Assembly: GCF_002351485.1 (NCBI RefSeq)
Contig: NZ_NWMW01000001.1
Span: 124,001 to 188,000, forward strand
From: Sphingomonas spermidinifaciens
GTDB lineage: Bacteria; Pseudomonadota; Alphaproteobacteria; Sphingomonadales; Sphingomonadaceae
Direction of reading: 5' to 3'
Length of the DNA stretch: 64,000 nt
In this document: positions 21,829 through 32,157 of the stretch, piece by piece
Layout of the letters: every line of letters starts with the position of its first letter
Position numbering within the stretch: position 1 is the first letter of the stretch
Notes under the pieces: generated by a model
Told to the model about the DNA's origin: nothing
The model's database searches: none
Seen by the model: only the letters and a program-made list of their open reading frames with translations
Made by a program: the position numbers and the translations under genes

Positions 21829-23025
21829 ATGCCAGCCCTCGCTCAAGCCCGTCAGGCCCCCGCGGGCCTCATCCATCTTGCGCTCGCCGTGGGCGGGTTT
21901 GCGATCGGCACGACCGAGTTCGCGACGATGAGCCTACTGCCCTTCTTCGCCCGCGACCTCGGCATCGACGCGACGACTGCCGGGCACGCGATCAGCGCTT
22001 ATGCGCTGGGCGTCGTCGTGGGCGCGCCCGTCCTCGCGATCCTTGCTGCCCGTTTCTCGAAGCGGATGCTGCTGGTCGCGCTGATGGCATTGTTCGCGGT
22101 CGGCAACGGCCTCTCGGGGCTCGCCGGCAGCTACGAGCAGATGCTTGGCTTCCGCTTCCTCGCGGGGCTGCCGCACGGGGCCTATTTCGGCATCGCCGCG
22201 CTGGTCGCGGCGGGGCTGGTGCCGACCGGCGAGCGGACCAAGGCGGTGGCGCGGGTGATGCTCGGCCTGACCGCGGCGACCATTGTCGGCGTGCCGCTTG
22301 CGAATTTCCTAGGGCAGGCGGTGGGCTGGCGCTGGGTGTTCGCGCTCGTCGCGGCGCTCGCGCTCACCACCGCGCTGCTCGTCTACATCCTCGCCCCGCG
22401 CGACGAGCCCGATCCGGCGGCAAGCCCGCTTCGCGAGTTGAAGGCGCTGGGCAAGACGCAGATCTGGCTGACGCTCGCGGTCGGCGCAATCGGCTTCGGC
22501 GGCATGTTCGCGGTCTACACTTATCTTGCCGACACGATGCTGGAGGTGACGCGGACGAGCGAGGCGGCGATCCCGGTCGCGCTCGCGGCGTTCGGCATCG
22601 GCATGACCGGTGGCAACCTGATCGTCCCACGTTTTGCTGACAAGGCGCTGCTGCCCACTGCGGCGGGGCTGCTGATCTGGTCGACGATCGCGCTCCTGAT
22701 GTGGCCGCTCGCCACCGGCACGCTCTGGACGCTGTGCCTCGGCGCGCTGGCGATCGGCATTGGCGGGGCGCTCGGCACCGTGCTCCAGACCCGGCTGATG
22801 GACGTCGCGGGCGAGGCACAGGCGTTGGCCGCCGCGCTCAACCATTCGGCGTTCAACACCGCCAATGCGCTCGGACCGTGGCTGGGCGGCATCGCGATCG
22901 CGGCGGGCTATGGCTGGACCTCGACCGGCTGGGTTGGCGCGCTGCTGGCGCTCGGTGGCCTGCTGTTCCTCGGCGTCTCGATGCTGCTCGAGCGACAGGC
23001 TGAGCCGGTACCCGCACCCTGCTGA
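21829..23025 (+). CDS. MFS transporter, DHA1/AraJ-like exporter
   Basis: A 398-residue inner-membrane transporter with twelve predicted hydrophobic segments. The opening GGFAIGTTEFATMSLLP is characteristic of the DHA1 group that includes AraJ and PbuE-type sugar, nucleoside and drug exporters. An acidic helix-1 pattern (TTEF) and an Arg-Lys loop (ARFSKR) after helix 2 support a proton antiporter. The frame extends upstream to 21739 inside the preceding gene, but MPALAQARQAP places helix 1 correctly and is chosen. The substrate is unknown. It lies 44 bases before prfC. Confidence 0.85.
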   Translation: MPALAQARQAPAGLIHLALAVGGFAIGTTEFATMSLLPFFARDLGIDATTAGHAISAYALGVVVGAPVLAILAARFSKRMLLVALMALFAVGNGLSGLAGSYEQMLGFRFLAGLPHGAYFGIAALVAAGLVPTGERTKAVARVMLGLTAATIVGVPLANFLGQAVGWRWVFALVAALALTTALLVYILAPRDEPDPAASPLRELKALGKTQIWLTLAVGAIGFGGMFAVYTYLADTMLEVTRTSEAAIPVALAAFGIGMTGGNLIVPRFADKALLPTAAGLLIWSTIALLMWPLATGTLWTLCLGALAIGIGGALGTVLQTRLMDVAGEAQALAAALNHSAFNTANALGPWLGGIAIAAGYGWTSTGWVGALLALGGLLFLGVSMLLERQAEPVPAPC

Positions 23026-23069
23026 CCCCACTCGCGCCGCGCACGAATAGCCGCTAGGGGCGGCGCACG

Positions 23070-24641
23070 ATGAGCCATTTCGACGACCGCCGCACCTTCG
23101 CGATCATCTCGCACCCCGACGCCGGCAAGACCACCCTCACCGAAAAGCTGCTGCTGTTCGGCGGCGCGATCCATCTGGCGGGCGAGGTCAAGGCGCGCGG
23201 CGCGGCGCGGCGTGCCCGCTCTGACTGGATGAAGATCGAGCAGCAGCGCGGCATCTCCGTCACCTCGTCGGTGATGACGTTCGAGCGGGAGGGGATCACC
23301 TTCAACCTGTTAGACACGCCGGGCCACGAGGATTTCAGCGAGGACACCTATCGCACGCTGACCGCCGTCGATTCGGCGGTGATGGTGATCGACGTCGCCA
23401 AGGGCATCGAGAGCCAGACGCGCAAGCTGTTCGAGGTCTGTCGCCTCCGCTCGGTTCCGATCATCACCTTCGTCAACAAGGTCGATCGCGAAGGCCGCCC
23501 GGTGTTCGAGACGCTGGACGAGATCGCCGAGCTGCTCGCGCTCGACGTGACGCCGATGACGTGGCCGGTCGGCATGGGCGGCGAGTTCGAGGGCATCTAC
23601 GACCTGGTCGGCAACCGCCTGCTGCTGCCCGAGGGGCCGAGCCGCGAGTTCCTTGGTAAGGTGGTCGAAGTTTCCGGCCTTGACGATCCGAAGCTCGACG
23701 AACTGCTCTCCGCGCCGGGTGTCGCCAAGCTGCGCGAGGATGCCGAGCTCGCCATGGCGGGCTATGCGCCCTTCGATGCCGAGGCGTATCGCAACGGCGA
23801 CCTGACGCCTGTCTATTTCGGCTCGGCGCTCAAGGAGTTCGGCGTCGATTCGCTGATCGCGGCGCTGGCCGAACACGCGCCTCCGCCGCGCCCGCAGCCC
23901 GCCGAGCCTGCGCCGGTCAGCCCCGCGAACCCCGAAGTCACCGGCTTCGTGTTCAAGGTTCAGGCGAACATGGACCCCAACCACCGCGACCGGATCGCGT
24001 TCATGCGGCTCTGCTCGGGCACCTTCAAGCGTGGCATGAAGCTGACGCCCTCTGGCCATGGCAAGCCGATCGCGATCCATTCGCCGATCCTGTTCTTCGC
24101 CCGCGAACGCGAGCTGGCGGATGAGGCGTTTCCCGGCGACATCATCGGCATCCCCAATCACGGGGTGCTGCGCGTGGGCGATACCCTGTCGGAGCGACCG
24201 GGCGTGCGCTTCACCGGTCTGCCCAATTTCGCGCCCGAGATCCTGCGCCGCGTGGCGCTCAAGGACCCGACGAAGACCAAGCAGCTGCGCAAGGCGCTCG
24301 ACGACATGGCCGAGGAGGGGGTGACCCAGGTCTTCTATCCCGAGATCGGCTCCAACTGGGTGATCGGCGTCGTCGGCCAGCTCCAGCTCGAGGTGCTGCT
24401 GTCTCGCCTGGAGGCCGAATACAAGGTCGGCGCCAACCTCGAACCCGCACCGTTCGAGACCGCACGCTGGATCAGCGCGGAGGATCCGGCCGAATTGAAG
24501 ACCTTCATGGACCAGAACCGCTCGGCGATGGCCAAGGACCGCGACGACAATCCGGTCTTCCTGGCGAAATCGGCATGGGAGGTGGGCTACATCGCCGACC
24601 GCTATTCGAAGGTGAAGTTCGCGGCCACGCGGGAGCGGTGA
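23070..24641 (+). CDS. prfC: Peptide chain release factor 3
   Basis: A 523-residue translational GTPase that recycles RF1/RF2 after peptide release. G1 is SHPDAGKTTLTEKLL, G3 is LLDTPGHEDFSEDTYR and G4 is FVNKVDRE. The sequence GAIHLAGEVKARG after G1 is RF3-specific and separates it from EF-G. Domains II and III follow, including the FYPEIGSNWVIGVVGQLQ region with local changes. The length is right for the family. It is immediately followed by the palindromic repeat cluster, which could serve as its transcript end. Confidence 0.95.
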   Translation: MSHFDDRRTFAIISHPDAGKTTLTEKLLLFGGAIHLAGEVKARGAARRARSDWMKIEQQRGISVTSSVMTFEREGITFNLLDTPGHEDFSEDTYRTLTAVDSAVMVIDVAKGIESQTRKLFEVCRLRSVPIITFVNKVDREGRPVFETLDEIAELLALDVTPMTWPVGMGGEFEGIYDLVGNRLLLPEGPSREFLGKVVEVSGLDDPKLDELLSAPGVAKLREDAELAMAGYAPFDAEAYRNGDLTPVYFGSALKEFGVDSLIAALAEHAPPPRPQPAEPAPVSPANPEVTGFVFKVQANMDPNHRDRIAFMRLCSGTFKRGMKLTPSGHGKPIAIHSPILFFARERELADEAFPGDIIGIPNHGVLRVGDTLSERPGVRFTGLPNFAPEILRRVALKDPTKTKQLRKALDDMAEEGVTQVFYPEIGSNWVIGVVGQLQLEVLLSRLEAEYKVGANLEPAPFETARWISAEDPAELKTFMDQNRSAMAKDRDDNPVFLAKSAWEVGYIADRYSKVKFAATRER

Positions 24642-24652
24642 GCCTTCCCCCT

Positions 24653-24754
24653 CCGTTTGGTTCGAGCGAAGTCGAGAACCATTTTCGAGCGAAGCCGAGA
24701 ATAGTGCCTCGTCTACGCTCGGGAGGGGTTCTCGACTTCGCTCGAACCAAACGG
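24653..24754. repeat. Palindromic repeat cluster (three copies of a TTCGAGCGAAGTCGAGAA-type unit)
   Basis: Bases 24653-24680 are repeated as an exact reverse complement at 24727-24754 (28 of 28 bases). Between them, 24684-24701 holds a third, direct copy of the core with one change (GAAGCCGAGAA instead of GAAGTCGAGAA). The whole unit lies between the end of prfC and the convergent lipoprotein gene. Its transcript could form a long hairpin, so it may end transcription or protect the mRNA 3' end on both strands. It looks like a REP/BIME-type interspersed element mobilised by a transposase elsewhere; no transposase is in this window. Confidence 0.8.
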
Positions 24755-24762
24755 AAACGGTG

Positions 24763-25140
24763 CTACCGCCCCCCGGTTCGCCGCGTCAGTGCCGCGACGC
24801 AACTCGCGCGGTCGATCGAGCGCCCGTCGCGCTGTCGCGCGTCGAGATAGGTGACGACCGGCACCCCGCCGCCTTCCTTGGGATAAAGATAGGTGTCGAG
24901 CACGCAGATGCCGCTCGAAAACTGGAGCTTGCGGCCCGTTCCCTCGGTCACCTCCGCATCGGGCTCGCCGAACAGCTGGCGGAGCGCTGCCGCGTTCTGA
25001 CCCATCACCCGCTCCAGCCCGACATTGGTGAAGCTGGGCTTTGCGGGCGGCGGGGGCGGGGGGCTCGCCATCGGCGCGGGCACCGCCGCGCATCCGGCGA
25101 GCAGGAGAGCGCCAAACGCCGCCGAAACCAGATGCCTCAC
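24763..25140 (-). CDS. Small lipoprotein, unknown function
   Basis: A 125-residue protein with a lipoprotein signal peptide: MRHLVSAAFGALLLAGC carries the lipobox LAGC with the acylated Cys at residue 17. A proline-rich linker (SPPPPPPAKPS) and a globular part of about 85 residues follow. The conserved-looking segment LERVMGQNAAALRQLFGEPD resembles the SmpA/OmlA-type opening seen in many alphaproteobacterial hypothetical lipoproteins, but the resemblance is weak. Location is the outer or inner membrane facing the periplasm. Its start overlaps the stop of the EI24 gene by ATGA, so they form a pair. Confidence 0.75.
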   Translation of the reverse strand: MRHLVSAAFGALLLAGCAAVPAPMASPPPPPPAKPSFTNVGLERVMGQNAAALRQLFGEPDAEVTEGTGRKLQFSSGICVLDTYLYPKEGGGVPVVTYLDARQRDGRSIDRASCVAALTRRTGGR

Positions 25141-25817
25141 ATGCGCTCCCTTCGATGATACCAGTGCGTCGCCATCGCCGCGGCCAGCACCGGCGAGACG
25201 AGATTGACGCCCGGTACGACAAGCAGCGCCGTCCCCGCCAGCCCCAGCATGAAGCGCCCGCCGCGCGTCCCGCTCCGCCAGTCGCGCATCGCCGCGCGCG
25301 GATGGTGCCGCGCCGCCACCATGTCGCCCAGGTCGCGGCCGAGCAGCCAGCCATTGACGATGAAGAATGCCGCCGCCGTGCCCACGCCGGTGACGAGCAG
25401 CGCAAGATAAAGCGGCGACAAGACGAGGTTGACGAGGATCGCGCGGGCCGCCGAGCCGAGCCCCATCGCCGCCCCGCGTGCGAACGGCACCGGGCGTGCA
25501 CCCGCCAACGCCGCGGCGTAGTGGCGCCGCTCGACCGCCTCGACCACCTCATCGGCGAAAATGCCGACCACGGCGATCGCCACCGCGCGGAACAGCAGCC
25601 ATGACGCCAGCAGCGCCACAAAGACCGCGGCGACGCCGACAAGCTCGCTCCACCCGCCCGCGCCATAACTCCGTGCGATCGCCCGCGCCGCCCACCAGCC
25701 CACACCACCGAACGCGACGAAGATCGCGATCGTCAGCGCCAGCGACTTGGCGAGCACGCTGAGCAGCGGCGGGTCGCCGAGCTGCCGGACCGAAAGAACG
25801 AGGGCACGGAGCATCAT
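25137..25817 (-). CDS. EI24-domain inner-membrane protein (CysZ-like)
   Basis: A 226-residue protein with four to five hydrophobic segments and the EI24 pattern: an amphipathic N-terminus (ALVLSVRQLGDPPLLSVL), two long helices around a GVVGIFADEVVEAVERRHY-like cytoplasmic loop, and a C-terminal AGTALLVVPGVNLVSPVLA helix pair. EI24/CysZ proteins are sulfate permeases in enterobacteria; in alphaproteobacteria the role is untested. The frame is open to 25910, but the MM pair at 25817/25814 begins the conserved part. It is coupled to the lipoprotein gene and divergent from the kinase gene. Confidence 0.75.
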   Translation of the reverse strand: MMLRALVLSVRQLGDPPLLSVLAKSLALTIAIFVAFGGVGWWAARAIARSYGAGGWSELVGVAAVFVALLASWLLFRAVAIAVVGIFADEVVEAVERRHYAAALAGARPVPFARGAAMGLGSAARAILVNLVLSPLYLALLVTGVGTAAAFFIVNGWLLGRDLGDMVAARHHPRAAMRDWRSGTRGGRFMLGLAGTALLVVPGVNLVSPVLAAAMATHWYHRRERM

Positions 25818-25909
25818 TGGCGCTTGTGCCCGCTGGGGCCTGCGAACGCCAGCGCCGCTTGCACCGCGGCGACGCGGACGATAGGCGCGCCCAAACTCAG
25901 GAGCATCCA

Positions 25910-26908
25910 TTGAGCCAGACCCAGTATGACGTGGTCGCGATCGGCAATGCCATCGTCGACATTCTCTCGCAGGCCGACGACGCCTTCCTCACGGCGGAAG
26001 GGATGAACAAGGGCTCGATGCAGCTCATGTTCTCGCCCGAGGCGGCCGACGCGCTCTATGCCAAGATGGGACCGGGGCGCGAGATTTCGGGTGGGTCGGC
26101 GGCCAACACCGTTGCCGGCATCGCCGCGCTGGGCGGCAAGTGCGGCTTCATCGGCCAGGTCGCCGACGATCAGCTGGGCCAGGTGTTTGCGCACGACATT
26201 CGCGCGCAGGGCGTCCGCTTCGACACGGCGGCGCGCGAGGGCGAGCCGACGACGGCGCGCTGCCTGATCTTCGTGACGCCCGACGGGCAGCGGACGATGA
26301 ACACCTTCCTCGGCGCGTCGCAGTTCCTGCCGGAGGCTGCGCTCGACCGCACGATGATCGAGGCGGGCGCGATCCTCTATCTGGAGGGCTATCTCTGGGA
26401 TCCGGAGGAGCCGCGCGCCGCGATGCGCGCCGCGATTGATTATGCGCGCGGGGCGGGGCGCAAGGTCGCCTTCACCCTGTCCGACGTCTTCTGCATCAGT
26501 CGGCACGGCGACGACTTCCGCGCACTGATCGCCGATGGTCTGATCGACATCCTGTTCGCCAACGAGAACGAGCTGCTCGCGCTTGCTGAAGGCGAAGATT
26601 TCGAAGCTGCCGTTTCGGCGATCTCGGCACGGGTCCCCGTCCTCGTCGTCACGCGCGGCGAACATGGCGCGATCGCCCTCTCGAACGGCGAGCGCGCCGA
26701 AGTGGCCGCCGAGCCGATCGAGCGCGTGGTCGACACGACGGGCGCGGGCGACCTGTTTGCGGCGGGCTTCCTCCACGGTCAGGCGCAGGGCCGCGACCTC
26801 TCGACCTCGCTGCGCATGGGCGCGCTGTGCGCCGCCGAGATCATCTCGCACTATGGCGCGCGGCCCGAGGTGGACCTGAAGGCGATGATCGCGCAGAAAC
26901 TCGGCTGA
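25910..26908 (+). CDS. PfkB-family kinase, adenosine-kinase-like, with TTG start
   Basis: A 332-residue ribokinase-superfamily enzyme. The N-terminal VVAIGNAIVDI, the glycine pair GGSAANT in the sugar-binding region, ANENE and the anion-hole motif DTTGAGDLFAAGF near residue 278 are intact. The long N-terminal lid region and NEPTTARCLIFVT-like segment place it with adenosine/sugar kinases common in sphingomonads. It would phosphorylate adenosine or a related nucleoside with ATP. The frame opens at 25817, inside the divergent EI24 gene, but CAGGAG at 25899-25904 lies just upstream of TTG 25910, giving (M)SQTQYDVVAIGNA. That TTG is taken as the start. Confidence 0.85.
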   Translation: MSQTQYDVVAIGNAIVDILSQADDAFLTAEGMNKGSMQLMFSPEAADALYAKMGPGREISGGSAANTVAGIAALGGKCGFIGQVADDQLGQVFAHDIRAQGVRFDTAAREGEPTTARCLIFVTPDGQRTMNTFLGASQFLPEAALDRTMIEAGAILYLEGYLWDPEEPRAAMRAAIDYARGAGRKVAFTLSDVFCISRHGDDFRALIADGLIDILFANENELLALAEGEDFEAAVSAISARVPVLVVTRGEHGAIALSNGERAEVAAEPIERVVDTTGAGDLFAAGFLHGQAQGRDLSTSLRMGALCAAEIISHYGARPEVDLKAMIAQKLG

Positions 26909-26930
26909 CGAAGCAAAGGGGAGGGCGGCG

Positions 26931-28151
26931 ATGCGCGGACGGTTCTGGATCGGTCTCGCGCTCGCCGCAGCTTCGGCGCCGGTCGCGGCGCAGTCGGTGG
27001 AAGCACGCCTCGACCGCTTCCTCGCCACGCGGCCGGTGATCGACGGGCACAACGACCTTCCCTGGGAGCTGCGCGAAAAATACGGCGCCTCGCCCGAGCG
27101 CGCTCGACTGGACGGCGATACCTCGCGTGCCGCCGAACCGCTCCAGACCGACCTGCCGCGGCTGAAGCGAGGCGGCTATGCCGCGCAATTCTGGTCAGTG
27201 TGGATCCCCGCCGCGACCACCGGCCCCGCGGCGGTCGAGACCACGATCGAACAGATCGACATCGTCCGCCGCATGGTCGCCGCGCACCCCGATCGCCTGA
27301 CGCTGGCCACCACCGCGGCCGAGGTCGAGACGGCGCGGCGAGCGGGCAAGATCGCCAGCCTGATCGGGGCCGAGGGCGGCGGGCAGATCGACGGCAACCT
27401 GTCGATCCTTCGCCAGTACCGCGCGCTCGGCGTCCTCTATCTGACGCTCACGCACACCAGGAATGTCGGCTGGGCCGACAGCGGCACCGACGTGCCCGAC
27501 ACGCGCGGGCTCACCGATTTCGGGCGGCAGGTGATCGCCGAGATGAATCGTATCGGCATGATCGTCGATCTCAGCCACACCTCGCCCGACACGATGCGCG
27601 CCGCCATTGCCGCCTCGAAAGCACCGGTGATGTTCAGCCATTCGAACGCCTATGCGGTCAATCCGCACCCCCGCAACGTGCCTGACGACGTGCTCGCGCT
27701 GCTGAAGGCGAACGGGGGCGTCGTGATGGTCAACGTCTATCCCGTGTTCGTCTCCGCCAAGGTGCGCGCGTGGCAGGCCGAAAAGGCGGCGGCGGAAGCG
27801 CGGCTGACCGGCTCGCCCGCCGGCCTGATGCTCGGCGCGCCCAAGGCAGAGGTCGAGGCGAAGCTCGCCGTCTGGGTCGCCGCGAACCCGCAGCCGCCCG
27901 TCACCGCCGCCGACGTCGCCGACCATGTCGAGCACATCGCCCGCATCGCCGGCCGCGATCATGTCGGCCTTGGGGGCGATTACGACGGGATCAGCGGCAC
28001 GGGACCGGAGGGAATGAAGGGCGTCGACGGCTGGCGGCTGCTGTTCGCCGAACTGATGCGCCGCGGATGGAGCGACGCCGACCTCGCCAGGCTGGCCGGC
28101 GGCAACATCCTGCGCGTGATGCGGCGGGTGGAGGCGGTGGCGGCGCGCTAG
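26931..28151 (+). CDS. Membrane dipeptidase, peptidase family M19
   Basis: A 406-residue secreted zinc dipeptidase. A signal peptide covers roughly residues 1-20 (cleavage near VAAQS). Metal-site motifs include VIDGHNDLPW (HxD), GAEGG with the bridging glutamate, FSHSNAYAVNPHPRNV and the C-terminal VGLGGDYDGI. Family members hydrolyse dipeptides, including D-amino-acid-containing ones, and some beta-lactams in the periplasm or at the cell surface. It follows the kinase gene by 22 bases on the same strand. Its end overlaps the stop of the convergent SMR gene by four bases. Confidence 0.9.
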   Translation: MRGRFWIGLALAAASAPVAAQSVEARLDRFLATRPVIDGHNDLPWELREKYGASPERARLDGDTSRAAEPLQTDLPRLKRGGYAAQFWSVWIPAATTGPAAVETTIEQIDIVRRMVAAHPDRLTLATTAAEVETARRAGKIASLIGAEGGGQIDGNLSILRQYRALGVLYLTLTHTRNVGWADSGTDVPDTRGLTDFGRQVIAEMNRIGMIVDLSHTSPDTMRAAIAASKAPVMFSHSNAYAVNPHPRNVPDDVLALLKANGGVVMVNVYPVFVSAKVRAWQAEKAAAEARLTGSPAGLMLGAPKAEVEAKLAVWVAANPQPPVTAADVADHVEHIARIAGRDHVGLGGDYDGISGTGPEGMKGVDGWRLLFAELMRRGWSDADLARLAGGNILRVMRRVEAVAAR

Positions 28152-28468
28152 GCCGCGGCGGTCAGCTTGGTGCCGACCACGCCCACCACGATCAGCGCGA
28201 TGAAGCCGAGCTGGACCGTGCTCACCTTTTCGCCGAACAGCCAGATGCCGAGCAGCGTTACGCCCACCGCGCCAAGACCCGTCCAGACCGCATAGGCCGT
28301 CCCTGCCGGCAGCCCGCGCATTGCCAGTGCGAGCAGGCCCATGTTCACGAAGCTCAGCACGATCGGCACGACCGACGCCGACCATGTCGCCTGCGTCGCG
28401 GCCCATTTGAGGCTCAAGGCCCAGATGATTTCGGTCACGACCGCGACCCCGAGGATGACCCACGCCAT
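28148..28468 (-). CDS. Small multidrug resistance transporter, Gdx/SugE-like
   Basis: A 106-residue four-helix membrane protein. The essential glutamate sits in helix 1 (VVTEIIWALSLKW). LPAGTAYAVWTGLGAVG in helix 3 matches the Gdx/SugE branch, which exports guanidinium and some quaternary amines, rather than the EmrE branch. The frame starts at 28483, but ATG 28468, preceded by GGAGACGAAG, gives the normal family start MAWVILG. Members work as dimers, often in antiparallel orientation. No guanidine riboswitch was recognised in the roughly 100 bases upstream, so regulation is unknown. Confidence 0.87.
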   Translation of the reverse strand: MAWVILGVAVVTEIIWALSLKWAATQATWSASVVPIVLSFVNMGLLALAMRGLPAGTAYAVWTGLGAVGVTLLGIWLFGEKVSTVQLGFIALIVVGVVGTKLTAAA

Positions 28469-28574
28469 CTTCGTCTCCTGCAACTCGGGCTCGGAAGGGA
28501 TCGTGCCGGCCGGAAACCCGAAAAGAGGCCGCGCGCCGGGGCCGGTTAGCCGATTGGTCGCACGGGGTCCAGCG

Positions 28575-28769
28575 TCAGCGACGGGCGAGGAAGCGCCCGG
28601 CCCAGATGCCCGCGCCGGCCCCGAGCAGCGCGAACAGGCCGTTCAGGAGAAGGGCCAGTTTGATCAGTGCCGGATCGGCGACAAAGGCGGCGAAAACGGT
28701 GAAGCCGAGTAACGTCCCCGCGGCGATCCAGAGATAGGTGGCAAGCTTCAGGATCGGGGCGTTTGTCAG
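28575..28769 (-). CDS. Small two-helix membrane protein with probable CTG start
   Basis: A 64-codon frame not usually called because it has no ATG, GTG or TTG start. Read on the minus strand it gives (M)TNAPILKLATYLWIAAG, then a second hydrophobic segment LALLLNGLFALLGAGAGIWA and a basic end GRFLARR. It has two membrane helices with charges placed as in a real membrane protein. An in-frame TAG lies eight codons upstream of the CTG, and the strong ribosome site GGAGGA is six bases before it, so CTG 28769 is the best start. It sits between the SMR gene and the TPR gene on the same strand. No function is recognised. Confidence 0.55.
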   Translation of the reverse strand: MTNAPILKLATYLWIAAGTLLGFTVFAAFVADPALIKLALLLNGLFALLGAGAGIWAGRFLARR

Positions 28770-28829
28770 GGCTGCTCCTCCGCTCCGAGACTACCAGCTT
28801 TCCTCCCTCCATGGAAGGAAGGGGCGGCC

Positions 28830-30804
28830 TCAACCCGCAGCTTCTGCCTCCTTCAGGTGCGCCGCGATCACGGCATTGCCCGGTGCCAGCAACGCGGCCT
28901 TGCGTAACAGGTCGCGGGCCGCGCCCGCATCGCCATTGGCGAGCAGTGCGGCGCCATAAGCGTCCGCGACCGCCGGGTTCTGCGGCTGCAGCGCATAGGC
29001 CGCCGCTGCATACTCCATCGCGCGCGCATCATTCTCCAGCCCCAGATGCGCCAGCGCCAGTTCGGCAAGCAGCCCGGCATCGCGATCGCCGACGCGCAGG
29101 CGCAGTTCCTCCAGCGTCGCCGCGGCGGCGGCATGATCGCCCGCGGCCAGCTGCCAATGCGCTGACAGGCGCAGCGCGGCGACGTTCTGCGGATTCTGCG
29201 ACAGGAACAGCGCGAGCGTGTTCGCCGCCTCGCCGCGCTGTCCGGCTCGGTCGAGCGCCTCGATCAGCCGCATCGCGATGGGCTCGTCGAAGCGAAGCGC
29301 CGCGGCGCGCGAATAAGCCGCGGCGGCATCGGCGGGCCGCCTGCCCATCATCCATACGTCGCCGAGCACCACTTGCGCCGCGGGCACGCCGGGGTTTGTG
29401 CTCGCAAGGCGACGGGCCTCGGCAAGCGCCTGCGGTCCGTCGGCGGCGGCGATTAGACCCCGGACCAGCGCGATGCGCGCGGCCGGTTCGCCGTCAGCGG
29501 CACGGGCACGCAGCACCGGCAGGCCGTCGTCGGGGCTGAAGGTCGCAACCTCCGCGGGCCCCGCTCGCGCCGCGCGGTCGAGCAGCGCCGCCGCCGCCTG
29601 TCGCTCGCCAATCCGCTCGAACCCGCGGGCGCTGAGGGCGAGGGCATAGCTGTCGGCATCGTCGCGTGCGACCACCGGCGCCAGCACGCCAATCGCGTTG
29701 CGCGCGGCGTCGGAGCGCAGATAGGCGGTGGCGAGCAGCTTGCGCGCGGCGATGTTCATCGGCTGGCGCGCGACCAATGTGCGCAGGCCGGCAATCGCCT
29801 GCTCCTGCTCGCCCGCCTGAAGGTCGAGGACGCCGCGCAGCAGCATCACGCCCGGCAGGTCGTCGATCGCGCCGTTGGTGTGCTCGAGCACCTCGCGCGC
29901 CAGATCGAACTTCTGCGCGCGCGCGGCGAGCACGGCCTGAAGGTAGAGCGCCTGCGGGCTGCCCTTGCGCACCTGCGTCGCGCGGCGAAGCGCGGCGAGC
30001 ATTTCGCGCGTGCGGCCGACTTCGCCGAGCGTTGCGGCATATTGGATCAGCGCCGCGTGATTGCGCGGGTCGCTCGCCAGTGCGCGCTCGAACCAGGGGA
30101 GGGCGGCGGTCAGGCCAAATTGGTCGCGAACGAGCTCGCCGCGCAGCGCCAGCGCGTCGGTCGATCGCGGTGCGACGGCGACGGCCCGCTCGCTCGCCGC
30201 GATCGCGCCCGAGAGGTCTGCAGCAGCGCGACGTGTTCGGGCGAGTGCAAGCCAGGCAGTGCCGTCGGCGGGGCGCGCAGCGACCGCGCGCTCGAGGATC
30301 GGCAGCGCGTCGCCGAAGCGGCCGGTACGGGTCGCGAGTTCGGCGCGGATCAGTTCGGCTTCGGCGGCATCGGCCGGATCGGCGGCGGCCAATTCCTCGC
30401 CGGCGCGCTTCGTATCACCCATCAGCATCAGTGCCCGCGCGCGAAGATGCCGCGTTCGGCGCATGTCGAACCCCGCCGCTTGCGCCCGGTCGAGCGAGGC
30501 ACCGGCCCCCAGCCCGTCGTCGAGGGCGAGTTGCATCCGGGCCAGCCCCACCTGCGCCGCGCCCCAGTTGGGATCGGCGGCGACCGCATCCCCCGCGGCG
30601 GCGCGCGCGCCGGACGGATTGCCGGCCTTGAGCAGCGCGTCGGCCTGCGCCAGCGCCTTTTCGGCCGCCGGTCGATCGGCGCGGTCGGGCAGCAGGCCGC
30701 GAATGCCGAGGGTGACGACGCCCAGCCCGAACAGCGAGATGATGCCGATGACGATGCGCCGCTGCCACCGCCGACGAAGGCTGCGGCGGCGCGGGGGCGT
30801 GGCT

Positions 30805-30821
<17 letters not shown>
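28830..30821 (-). CDS. TPR protein of the polysaccharide/PEP-CTERM regulator locus (PrsT-like)
   Basis: A 663-residue protein with a basic cytoplasmic N-terminus, one membrane anchor (residues about 23-43, IVIGIISLFGLGVVTLGI) and a periplasmic domain of about 600 residues made of tandem 34-residue tetratricopeptide-like helical repeats, for example ALPWFERALASDPRNHAALIQ (quoted part is one repeat boundary). Its start overlaps the stop of prsR by 17 bases. This position, together with the repeat architecture, suggests the PrsT-type TPR protein that accompanies PrsK/PrsR in exosortase-linked polysaccharide loci. A role in assembling the secretion complex is inferred. The specific PrsT assignment is moderate. 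Confidence 0.7.

Positions 30822-32153
<1,332 letters not shown>

Positions 32154-32157
<4 letters not shown>

Noticed and set aside
28546..28833. 95-codon minus-strand frame beginning MRPPLPSMEGG
   Set aside because: Arg/Pro-rich shadow frame; the alternative frame over the same bases gives a plausible membrane protein with a strong ribosome site and is preferred.
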